Of a DNA stretch of 6,450 bases, positions 1 to 5,155 are shown one piece after another (within the stretch, counting starts at the first letter, position 1; each line of letters begins with the position of its first letter). This DNA is from Limisphaerales bacterium (lineage in GTDB: Bacteria; Verrucomicrobiota; Verrucomicrobiia; Limisphaerales; PALSA-1396): positions 2,631 through 9,080 of the forward strand of contig PLJQ01000396.1 of the NCBI GenBank assembly GCA_003140275.1, in the 5' to 3' direction. The position numbers and the translations under genes are program-made. The notes under the pieces are model-generated. The model was not told where the DNA came from. It did not search any database and saw only the letters and a list, made by a program, of their open reading frames with translations.

Positions 1-54
1 AAAGGGTGGAATTTGATCGTGAAAAGGGTGAAGCGAGGGCCAAAAGGAGCGATC

Positions 55-340
55 TCAAACGGGCCATTTTTTGAGAGGGCATTGCTCGGTAATCAGCTTC
101 CACTTTGAAAGGAGTTTTCCGGCCAAAAAACAACCGCATTCCGGATGGGCGCAGCGCATGTCGGAGGGGCGGTAAAATCGACAGCCGTTTTGACACACTT
201 TCTGGCGCGCGGCGGCCACCTCGTCCGAGACTGAAACAGCCTGCCAGGCGAGCGCCCTGCCGCCCTGTCCGCAGCAGGGCTGCGGCGGCGTTGCGGGCGA
301 GCCGCAGCGGGCCGGGCAAGGGCGGCTCAATCGGGGTCAT
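55..340 (-). pseudogene. Small Cys-rich zinc-ribbon-like phage-associated protein, frameshifted
   Basis: The C-terminal two thirds reads cleanly, from about VSDEVAAARQKVC to the end PLKKWPV. It carries a Cys pattern C-x3-C, then C-x4-C-x-C, then CP near the C-terminus, as in small metal-binding proteins found beside phage tail genes. The natural start is the ATG at 340-338, which overlaps the TGA of the upstream tail remnant by ATGA. From there the protein begins MTPIEPPLPGPLRLARNAAA, a plausible N-terminus for this kind of protein. That frame does not connect to the Cys-rich part, so a one-base frameshift is needed in the GC-rich run near 250-275. An uninterrupted 91-residue reading from a TTG at 330 exists, but its N-terminus looks like an out-of-frame translation. 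Zinc binding is inferred from the cysteines only. The gene is probably broken, although a sequencing error would look the same. Confidence 0.55.
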
Positions 341-608
341 AACACCTGGAGGAAGAAGTAGTCGCTGGCGATCTTGCCGCCGTCGGCACAGATGACGATG
401 CAACGGTAAAAGGTGCCGTTCAGTCCGGTCGAGTCGCTGATGTGAAGGGTGTTGGTGGTCGCTCCGGAACAGACGCCGTCATCGCTCAAATCCTCGATCC
501 GAAACAACTTGGCCGCCAGGTGGGCTGGCTGGAATGGGTAACGTCCACCACGTCTCCCGGTTAAAGCGCCAGACCCTTCACGTTTGTCTTCAATTCGCAC
601 GTACTCAT
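337..608 (-). pseudogene. Phage tail tip/host-specificity protein remnant with terminal Ig-like domain
   Basis: It starts with an ATG overlapping the peptidase remnant's stop (ATGA at 605-608) and first reads MSTCELKTNVKGLAL. An in-frame TAA follows at 561-563. The same frame continues with PGDVVDVTHSSQPTW, the 'GDVV-vTH' type segment of large phage tail or host-specificity proteins. A one-base shift near 518-525 (a G seems lost in the TGGCGGCC run) is needed to continue as AAKLFRIEDL. This runs directly into SDDGV-SGATTNTLHISDST and then GLNGTFYRCIV, the typical end of a bacterial Ig-like domain. The protein ends ASDYFFLQVL at 337. The whole reading is about 90 residues, whereas intact proteins of this kind are many hundreds, so most of the gene is deleted. 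Gene identity is inferred from motifs and context. Confidence 0.5.
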
Positions 609-899
609 TGAGCCGAGATGTAGCCGTTCTCGATGCGGGATTCGCAGCCGTTGAGGATGTGGAGGAGTTTGCCCTTGCCGAGGGCGATGGCGACGTGGAC
701 GACGAGGCCGCGCTTTTTCTTGAAGCAATCTTCCTTAAGAAAAACCACATCGCCGCGAATTAGTTCAGAGGGGGGATTTGATTTTTGGCTCTCCCTCACC
801 CCGCCCCTCTCCCCCAGGAGAGGGAGGAGTGAGATAGTCCTCGACGAGGGAGGATTTTCGGGATTGAAAGAATACGACGTCGCCGCGGCGCAGCTCCGG
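605..899 (-). pseudogene. NlpC/P60-like phage tail peptidase remnant
   Basis: The clear part (605-770) reads ELIRGDVVFLKEDC, then VVHVAIALGKGKLLHILNG and CESRIENGYISAQ. This resembles the C-terminal half of phage-tail NlpC/P60 peptidases: a GD-V-F strand, then the HVAI segment that carries the catalytic histidine. The N-terminal half with the catalytic cysteine is absent. Upstream, beyond a TGA, a second copy of the same motif appears in the same orientation (PELRRGDVVFFQSRKS, about 899-852), separated from the first by a REP-like palindrome. The peptidase was therefore duplicated and interrupted, or rebuilt from two copies. It overlaps the next minus-strand gene by ATGA, the usual spacing in tail operons. 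No complete peptidase can be read, so I call it a pseudogene. Confidence 0.55.
791..833. repeat. REP-like palindrome
   Basis: Perfect 8-bp arms CCCTCTCC (805-812) and GGAGAGGG (817-824) enclose a 4-base loop. Outer arms CTCAC (795-799) and GTGAG (829-833) extend the structure. This style of CCTCTCC/GGAGAGG palindrome is a familiar dispersed intergenic repeat in several bacterial groups, including Verrucomicrobiota as I recall. It sits inside the peptidase remnant, between the two RGDVVF motif copies. No T-run follows on either side, so a terminator is less likely. Confidence 0.6.
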
Positions 900-1014
900 C
901 GCGCCCGGAGGTCGCTGCCCTACCAGATAGGATTCGGCGAGCGTGGATTTGGCGGGCAGCGGAGTGCCCGCCCTACCTTTCGATGCGGGGCTTCAGGGGA
1001 CTGACCGTCCTACC
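898..1014 (-). repeat. Array of three ~27-bp GGTAGGGC-type repeats
   Basis: Read on the minus strand, three units begin GGTAGG(G/A)C: 1014-987, 977-951 and 924-898. The middle unit is a perfect hairpin, with arms GGCGGGCA (951-958) and TGCCCGCC (965-972) and a 6-base loop. The first unit contains the smaller hairpin GGAC (998-1001)/GTCC (1007-1010). The third is imperfect. Gaps between units are about 9 and 26 bp. The units lie at the join between the phage remnant and the yqj-like operon. The first unit is read through by the last gene of that operon. Confidence 0.55.
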
Positions 1015-1322
1015 CTGTGATGGCGCCGAGAGCCTTTCCACATCGCGCTAATCGCCTGCCACACTCGCCACCCCGTAGTGAGTTTCCTCGCAAATCCGGA
1101 GCCAAAACCTGGTTTGCGCCCAGCCCAAATTCCAAGCAGGGGCGCAAGTGCCAAGCAGAGCGGTTTGATCCGGTGTATAAGGCTCGTTCCGGTCTCCATC
1201 CAGGAAATCACCGGTTGAAGCTGCGCCCAATCCGTCAACAGTGCTCGTCGCAACGCGTCGCTTTGGGCGACCAGCGCGGCTTTGCGCGAGTTGAGGCGCG
1301 CTAGTTCCGGGTTCCCAAACAT
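993..1322 (-). CDS. yqjK: YqjK-like protein
   Basis: This 109-residue protein has the layout of the E. coli YqjK family. It has a charged helical N-terminus (ELARLNSRKAALVAQSDALR), a weakly hydrophobic middle (about residues 48-67, CLALAPLLGIWAGRKPGF) and a basic Trp-rich tail (GWRVWQAISAMWKGSRR). The YqjK function is unknown. It is the last gene of a yqjD-yqjE-yqjK-type operon and overlaps the end of the yqjE-like gene by 22 bp. An AAAAGGA ribosome binding site just before the ATG at 1322 supports this start. The last eight codons (HRVGRSVP) and the TGA lie largely in the first repeat unit, so the native C-terminus was probably replaced by repeat sequence. The family call rests on sequence pattern plus operon position. 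Confidence 0.65.
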   Translation of the reverse strand: MFGNPELARLNSRKAALVAQSDALRRALLTDWAQLQPVISWMETGTSLIHRIKPLCLALAPLLGIWAGRKPGFGSGFARKLTTGWRVWQAISAMWKGSRRHHRVGRSVP

Positions 1323-1687
1323 TCGCGGTCCTTTTTGATTTCACCCACCGTTCCGGAGAACGTCGAGGTCCTGGTCAACCGCGAATGAAGGCCGCGCCAT
1401 GCCAGGAACGTTGCCAGCAAATAGAGCAAACTTAAGCTGACCAGCGCGGCGATGCGGGCATCCTGCCAGAACAGAACGACGACCAGCAACGTCAGCAAGG
1501 TGAGCGTCATCATTCCGAATGCAACCACCGCCGAGGCCCAGAGGATGGCTTCCACCAGGCGGCACTTTTCTTCGCGGAGTTCAACGGCTAAAAGTTCCAC
1601 GCGGTTTTGCGCGAGGGCCAATCCACCGTCGATCCATCCGCGCAGCGAAGTGAAAATGCCGCCCGTTCTTTCTTGAGGTTCGCTCAT
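1301..1687 (-). CDS. yqjE: YqjE-like phage-holin-family membrane protein
   Basis: This 128-residue protein has an amphipathic N-terminal helix (SLRGWIDGGLALAQNRVELLAVELREEK) and two strongly hydrophobic segments. The first spans about residues 46-73 (AILWASAVVAFGMMTLTLLT and on) and the second about 77-97 (RIAALVSLSLLYLLATFLAW). A charged tail follows. This matches the YqjE/'phage holin family' (holin superfamily III, Actinobacterial Holin-X-like). These are inner-membrane proteins of uncertain role and, despite the name, not evidence of a phage here. The ATG at 1687 lies four bases after the stop of the yqjD-like gene. No clear ribosome binding site is seen, so translation is likely coupled. 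The order DUF883, YqjE, YqjK supports the assignment. Confidence 0.78.
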   Translation of the reverse strand: MSEPQERTGGIFTSLRGWIDGGLALAQNRVELLAVELREEKCRLVEAILWASAVVAFGMMTLTLLTLLVVVLFWQDARIAALVSLSLLYLLATFLAWRGLHSRLTRTSTFSGTVGEIKKDRECLGTRN

Positions 1688-1691
1688 GGCG

Positions 1692-1988
1692 TCATTTGCG
1701 CGTGACCAGCACGCCGATCAGCAGGCCGATGCCGAAGGCCACTCCGATGGATTGATAGGGATGCTCGCGGATGACTTTGTCCGTGGCCTTGGCGCCTTCG
1801 ATCGCCTTTTCTTCGAGGCGACGGCAGGCAACCTTGGCCGACTCCAGCGTCTGGGACAGGCGCTCGCGCAGGGCCTGGGCTTTCTCGCCCACGGCACCTG
1901 CCGAATCCTGGAGGAAGACCTCCGAATCACGCACCACGCGCTTCAGGTCGGTCACCAGTTTGTCGGTACTTACTTCATTGGCATTCAT
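1692..1988 (-). CDS. yqjD: YqjD/ElaB-type DUF883 membrane-anchored protein
   Basis: This 98-residue protein is a long charged, probably coiled-coil helix (residues about 5-75, with KLVTDLKRVVRDSEVFLQDS and ALRERLSQTLESAKVACRRL). It is followed by EHPYQSIGVAFGIGLLIGVL-VTRK, the diagnostic C-terminal membrane anchor of DUF883. E. coli homologues ElaB and YqjD are stationary-phase inner-membrane proteins reported to bind ribosomes; that role is family knowledge and is not shown here. It is the first gene of the operon. The ATG at 1988 is preceded by a purine-rich stretch (AGAGAAAGAACTG) that may serve as the ribosome binding site. An AT-rich stretch upstream (about 2005-2040) could hold the promoter, but no convincing -35/-10 pair is seen. 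Confidence 0.85.
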   Translation of the reverse strand: MNANEVSTDKLVTDLKRVVRDSEVFLQDSAGAVGEKAQALRERLSQTLESAKVACRRLEEKAIEGAKATDKVIREHPYQSIGVAFGIGLLIGVLVTRK

Positions 1989-2262
1989 AACAGTTCTTTC
2001 TCTTTGGATTAAGTTTTCGTTTTTTCGTGATTAAACTCAAGAGTAGTTCTGCTCTTGCTGGTGCTACTATCATGACGAAGCGGGATCTTCGCTCTCCGAA
2101 TCTTGGCAAGGAATGGCCATTTCTTGCAGGCCGAGGCCGGGTTTGTGCCCGGCCAATCCTTTGCGCTAAATCCGGGGCTTGGACCCATGAGCAAAAAATG
2201 GCCGGCCTTTGCCAAATCCGGGAAAGCGGCCTGGGCGACCTCCTGCAATAGTTCGATCATAA
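1989..2262. other. Divergent intergenic region with repeats
   Basis: This region separates the minus-strand yqj-like operon from the plus-strand genes and should hold both promoters, although no good sigma-70 pair stands out. Its centre is structured. There is a hairpin at 2135-2154, the self-complementary AATGGCCATT at 2112-2121, the self-complementary GGCCGGCC at 2200-2207, and two degenerate direct copies of a GGCC-n-CCTTTGC-n-AAATCCGGG block (2151-2177 and 2200-2222). Short open frames cross it on both strands (one on the minus strand starts MIELLQEVAQAAFPDLAKAG), but none has a ribosome binding site or a recognisable domain. Confidence 0.55.
2135..2154. repeat. GGCCGGG/CCCGGCC hairpin
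   Basis: Perfect 7-bp arms GGCCGGG (2135-2141) and CCCGGCC (2148-2154) enclose the loop TTTGTG. There is no T-run on either side, so an intrinsic terminator is not supported. It is embedded in the direct-repeat block described for the surrounding intergenic region and is probably part of a dispersed repeat element. Confidence 0.6.
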
Positions 2263-2577
2263 ATGAAACGGATCCTCTCAACCATTGAAATCATCGGCTC
2301 GTTCGCGCGCGATGACCATGAGTTTGAAGTCTGCGCTTCAGCGGAAGCCGGCTTCGACGAGGTCAAGTCGCAGTTGCTGTTGGACCTCGACAGCTTCGTC
2401 CGCCCGGTTGACAACCGCTCGAAGGAGAAACACCTGCCCGCCGGCTGGCTGCCCAGGAAGGAGTGCCTTAAGGAATCAGTGTCTGAGGAAGACGCGGTCT
2501 CACTGGCCAGGGAAATTTTCCATCGTTGGGTTGGCAAAGTGCGCCGATCCGTTCCGTCACCCATCCACAACCACTAA
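2263..2577 (+). CDS. Hypothetical small protein, 104 aa
   Basis: I do not recognise a family. The protein starts MKRILSTIEIIGSFARDDHE and looks soluble. It has a predicted beta-like start, an acidic middle (EVKSQLLLDLDSFVRPVD) and an amphipathic helix near the C-terminus (SEEDAVSLAREIFHRWVGKV) before a basic tail. There is no signal peptide, membrane segment or cysteine motif. No clear ribosome binding site precedes the ATG, so another start is possible. It ends 13 bp before the next gene in the same direction, and the desaturase follows that, suggesting one transcript. The amino-acid composition is protein-like and the alternative frames look like shadows. Function is unknown. Confidence 0.6.
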   Translation: MKRILSTIEIIGSFARDDHEFEVCASAEAGFDEVKSQLLLDLDSFVRPVDNRSKEKHLPAGWLPRKECLKESVSEEDAVSLAREIFHRWVGKVRRSVPSPIHNH

Positions 2578-2590
2578 CCCGGACTAATCC

Positions 2591-2875
2591 ATGATACCCA
2601 AATACACCGTCGAATACACGACCCCGTTCAAGAAACACGCTCAGACGAACCACTACTCCACTGACGACCCCGTGGCGTGCGAAGAGTTCCTCGAGGAACT
2701 CCTGGAACGCGGCTTCCGGATTCACACCATCAAGCACGAGGGATTGGATCTGCCGAAGCACGACTTCGACAAAATGATCAAGACCGCTGCGGGCATGTTG
2801 GCGTCCAGACGCATTTGCGCGTCGCTCGGCATCAAGCCGGAGGAAGAGAAGTTCCGCTTCGGTTTTACAGCGTAA
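2591..2875 (+). CDS. Hypothetical small protein, 94 aa
   Basis: A well-behaved small soluble protein of no known function. The N-terminal part (MIPKYTVEYTTPFKKHAQTN) could form strands. A helical segment follows (DDPVACEEFLEELLERGF), then IHTIKHEGLDLPKHDFDKMI and a second helix (KTAAGMLASRRICASLGI), ending in EEEKFRFGFTA. The composition is strongly protein-like, and I have the impression of similar short proteins in Verrucomicrobiota, but I cannot name a family. It lies 13 bp after the previous gene and 71 bp before the desaturase on the same strand, so it is probably co-transcribed. No strong ribosome binding site is seen before the ATG. An open frame overlapping its second half is the upstream extension of the desaturase frame and is not coding. 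Confidence 0.72.
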   Translation: MIPKYTVEYTTPFKKHAQTNHYSTDDPVACEEFLEELLERGFRIHTIKHEGLDLPKHDFDKMIKTAAGMLASRRICASLGIKPEEEKFRFGFTA

Positions 2876-2934
2876 ATGGCGTTGGACTCTGCGCCCGGAC
2901 AGATTACCCGATTGCGTTTGCTATGAAACAAACG

Positions 2935-2940
2935 GGAAGG
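2935..2940 (+). promoter_or_regulatory. Ribosome binding site fixing the desaturase start
   Basis: GGAAGG lies six bases before the ATG at 2947. The in-frame ATG at 2923 and the longer open frame reaching back to 2677 have no such site, so 2947 is chosen. Confidence 0.7.
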
Positions 2941-2946
2941 CGAGCC

Positions 2947-4002
2947 ATGGCAACTGAATCAATTCCGTCTCGACCCGCACCACGCCCGATGGACATCGCG
3001 GTCTGGAAGGAGATTGTGGCCAGGTACCAGAAGCCTTCGACCTGGCGGGCGATCTGGCAAATCGTCGATACGCTCGGTCCGTATGCGCTCCTTTGGTATC
3101 TGATGTTTCGCAGTCTGGCGGTGTCGTGGTGGCTCACGCTGCCGCTGGCGATGCTGGCGGGAGCGTTTCTCATACGGGTGTTCATCATTTTTCATGATTG
3201 TGGGCACGGCTCGTTTTTCAAGTCCCGGCCGGCCAACGATGTGGTGGGCTTCATCACCGGCCTGCTGACCTTCACCCCTTATTATCACTGGCGCTGGGAA
3301 CATGCCATCCACCATGCGAGCGCGGGCGATCTGGACAAGCGCGGTACCGGCGATGTCTGGACCATGACGGTGCAGGAATATCTGGAGTCGTCCCGCTGGA
3401 AACGATTCGCGTACCGGCTGGCGCGCAACCCAATCGTGCTGTTCGTGATTGCACCGCTCTTCTTATTCGTCATCCGGCAGCGTTTTGCCTCCGCCCAAAC
3501 GAATCCGCGCGAACGGCGATCGGTGCATTGGATGAACCTGGCGATTTTAGGCATGGCCGCCGCGCTGAGCTGGACTTTCGGCTTCAAGGCATACCTCCTG
3601 ATCCAATTGACCGTGATGGGGGTCGCCGGCGCCGCCGGAGTATGGATGTTCTACGTGCAGCATCAATTCGAAGACGTTTATTGGGAACGCGGGGACAAGT
3701 GGGATTACACCGCGGCGGCGCTGCAAGGCAGTTCGTTCTACAAGCTGCCGGGAATCCTTCAGTGGTTCTCGGGCAACATCGGGTTTCATCACATTCACCA
3801 TCTGAGTTCACGGATTCCGAACTACAATCTGGAGCGTTGCCATTACTCGCATCCCATGTTCCAGGCGGTGAAGCCCATCACGTTGTTCTCGAGTCTGAGA
3901 TCCTCCACGCTCCGGTTGTGGGACGAACAATTAAAGAAGCTGGTCGGCTACCGCCACATCAGAAATCAACGCAATGAACAGAATCGATCTCGCCAGTCGT
4001 GA
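2947..4002 (+). CDS. Membrane fatty acid desaturase (FADS superfamily)
   Basis: This 351-residue integral membrane di-iron desaturase would introduce a double bond into membrane-lipid acyl chains using O2 and electrons from a ferredoxin- or cytochrome-type donor. All three histidine boxes are present: HDCGH (83-87), HAIHH (119-123, within a HWRWEHAIHHASAGDLDKRG context) and HHIHH (281-285). The surrounding text (GDLDKRGTGD, FTPYYHWRW, HHLSSRIPNYNLERCH) is typical of the Delta-12/omega-6 DesA-like branch, but the position of the double bond cannot be told from sequence alone. Hydrophobic segments lie at about 45-57, 61-80, 155-172, 195-212 and 215-235. No cytochrome b5 domain is fused. Length is normal for bacterial members. 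Two small genes precede it. No terminator hairpin with a T-run follows. Confidence 0.92.
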   Translation: MATESIPSRPAPRPMDIAVWKEIVARYQKPSTWRAIWQIVDTLGPYALLWYLMFRSLAVSWWLTLPLAMLAGAFLIRVFIIFHDCGHGSFFKSRPANDVVGFITGLLTFTPYYHWRWEHAIHHASAGDLDKRGTGDVWTMTVQEYLESSRWKRFAYRLARNPIVLFVIAPLFLFVIRQRFASAQTNPRERRSVHWMNLAILGMAAALSWTFGFKAYLLIQLTVMGVAGAAGVWMFYVQHQFEDVYWERGDKWDYTAAALQGSSFYKLPGILQWFSGNIGFHHIHHLSSRIPNYNLERCHYSHPMFQAVKPITLFSSLRSSTLRLWDEQLKKLVGYRHIRNQRNEQNRSRQS

Positions 4003-4162
4003 GAGCCGGTGTCGGACATTAGCTAGGGGATTTCCCTATCCCACCCCTGCATTCGCTCTCATTGAGGTACAGTCGCGCTCCCAATTTTCGCCAACCACGA
4101 CTTTTCCTATAATACCCTCATTGAAGAAAGCAATCTAAACGAGAATTACGAAAGGCAAGCCA
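4003..4162 (+). promoter_or_regulatory. Promoter region of the signalling operon
   Basis: A perfect TATAAT at 4108-4113 lies 50 bp before the kinase ATG. The expected -35 position holds only TTTTCG-like sequence, so an activator may be needed. Upstream, TAGGG (4024-4028) and CCCTA (4034-4038) form an inverted repeat with a 5-base spacer, a candidate operator. AAAGG (4151-4155), seven bases before the ATG at 4163, is a good ribosome binding site. If the chimera described for the downstream genes is correct, this promoter belonged originally to the PocR-AraC gene. Confidence 0.5.
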
Positions 4163-5155
4163 ATGAATACGAATGCACAATTGGTTGAAGTGCTGACGCA
4201 CTCCCAGGAGTATCAGGATTGCGAGCACGCTTACACTGAAGCGACCGGCCTGCCGGTCACCCTCCGACCCGTGAAAACCAGGCAACTACGACTTCACGGC
4301 AAGCGCAAAAAAATCCCCTTCTGCGTCATGAACCTGGCAATGAGTCGGGAGATCACCCAGCGCAACGCGATGGAGGAAAAGCTCAAAAAAAACGAGCGCC
4401 AATACGCGCAGTTATTGGAACGGTCGGACCACCAACAGGCGCAGTTGCGGCGATTGTCCCATCAGGTTCTGGCGGCGCAGGAGGAAGAGCGCAAGCGGAT
4501 CAGTCGCGAGTTGCATGACGTTATCGCCCAGACTTTGACGAGCATCAATCTCCGGCTGGCGGTCTTGAAAAAAGAGGCTGCGCACGACACCGGGGGCCTT
4601 GAGCGAAGCATCTCCCAAACGCAAGAATTGGTGGAACACTCAGTGGACATCGTGCATCGGTTCGCTCGCGAACTGCGCCCGACGATGTTGGACGACCTGG
4701 GGTTGATTCCCGCCCTGCATACGTTTATGAATGGCTTCAAGAAGGAGACGGGTATCCATGTCAGCCTCTCGGCCTTTGCTGCGGTTGAGCAAGTGAAGGG
4801 TGACAAACGAACCGTGCTCTATCGCGTCGCCCAGGAGGCGCTCTCCAATATCGCCCGCCATGCGCACACCAGCCGGGCGGAAGTGACGATTCAGAAACTG
4901 GATGGCGCCATTTGCATGAGAATAACCGACAACGGCAAAGGCTTTCCGGTGGAACGCGTGTTGCACGCCAAAAAGAACAAACGATTGGGGCTGCTCGGCA
5001 TGAATGAACGGCTGGAGATGGTCAACGGCAAGGTCACCATCGAATCCGTCCCGGGCAAAGGCACCACCATCCAGGCGCAGATTCCGCTCGCCGCCGTCCG
5101 CGCTGTGGGGCGCGTGGAAAACTCGCTGATGGGATTCGCTGACACCAAACTTTAA
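4163..5155 (+). CDS. HisKA_3 sensor histidine kinase with PocR-like N-terminal stub
   Basis: This 330-residue cytoplasmic kinase has no membrane segment. Residues 1 to about 60 (with HSQEYQDCEHAYTEATGLPV and PFCVMNLAMS) resemble the beginning of a PocR-type sensor domain. Residues about 65-110 form a charged coiled coil leading into the HisKA_3 dimerisation helix ERKRISRELHDVIAQTLTSI, with phospho-acceptor H118. The HATPase domain has the N box around N229 (QEALSNIARHA), the G1 box DNGKG (256-260) and a G2-like GLLG (276-279). It is predicted to autophosphorylate and pass phosphate to the receiver of the next gene, whose start overlaps its stop (TAATG). Kinases of this NarX/UhpB class usually carry a PAS, GAF or membrane sensor. 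Here only a partial PocR-like segment remains, so signal input is unclear. The catalytic part looks complete. Confidence 0.88.
   Translation: MNTNAQLVEVLTHSQEYQDCEHAYTEATGLPVTLRPVKTRQLRLHGKRKKIPFCVMNLAMSREITQRNAMEEKLKKNERQYAQLLERSDHQQAQLRRLSHQVLAAQEEERKRISRELHDVIAQTLTSINLRLAVLKKEAAHDTGGLERSISQTQELVEHSVDIVHRFARELRPTMLDDLGLIPALHTFMNGFKKETGIHVSLSAFAAVEQVKGDKRTVLYRVAQEALSNIARHAHTSRAEVTIQKLDGAICMRITDNGKGFPVERVLHAKKNKRLGLLGMNERLEMVNGKVTIESVPGKGTTIQAQIPLAAVRAVGRVENSLMGFADTKL

Noticed and set aside
337..750. 137-residue minus-strand open frame as an intact gene
   Set aside because: Its first 45 residues are a Ser/Ala-rich out-of-frame reading of the peptidase remnant; only the last part matches the tail/Ig-like remnant.
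891..1014. CRISPR array
   Set aside because: The three repeats are short, imperfect and unevenly spaced (about 9 and 26 bp), with no cas genes; they look like REP-type elements.
1301..1687. Holin-like protein as part of the prophage remnant
   Set aside because: It sits between DUF883 and YqjK-like genes in a yqj-type operon, so the housekeeping YqjE assignment fits better than a lysis gene.
2009..2281. 90-residue minus-strand frame upstream of the yqjD-like gene
   Set aside because: It runs through the hairpin and direct repeats, has no ribosome binding site or recognisable domain, and is better explained as repeat sequence.
2677..2946. Extension of the desaturase frame upstream to 2677 (441-residue reading)
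   Set aside because: It overlaps the well-formed 94-residue gene in another frame, has an Arg/His-rich shadow-like composition, and a good ribosome binding site fixes the start at 2947.
3198..3977. 259-residue open frame on the plus strand inside the desaturase
   Set aside because: Out-of-frame shadow of the desaturase; all histidine boxes are in the other frame and no domain is recognisable here.
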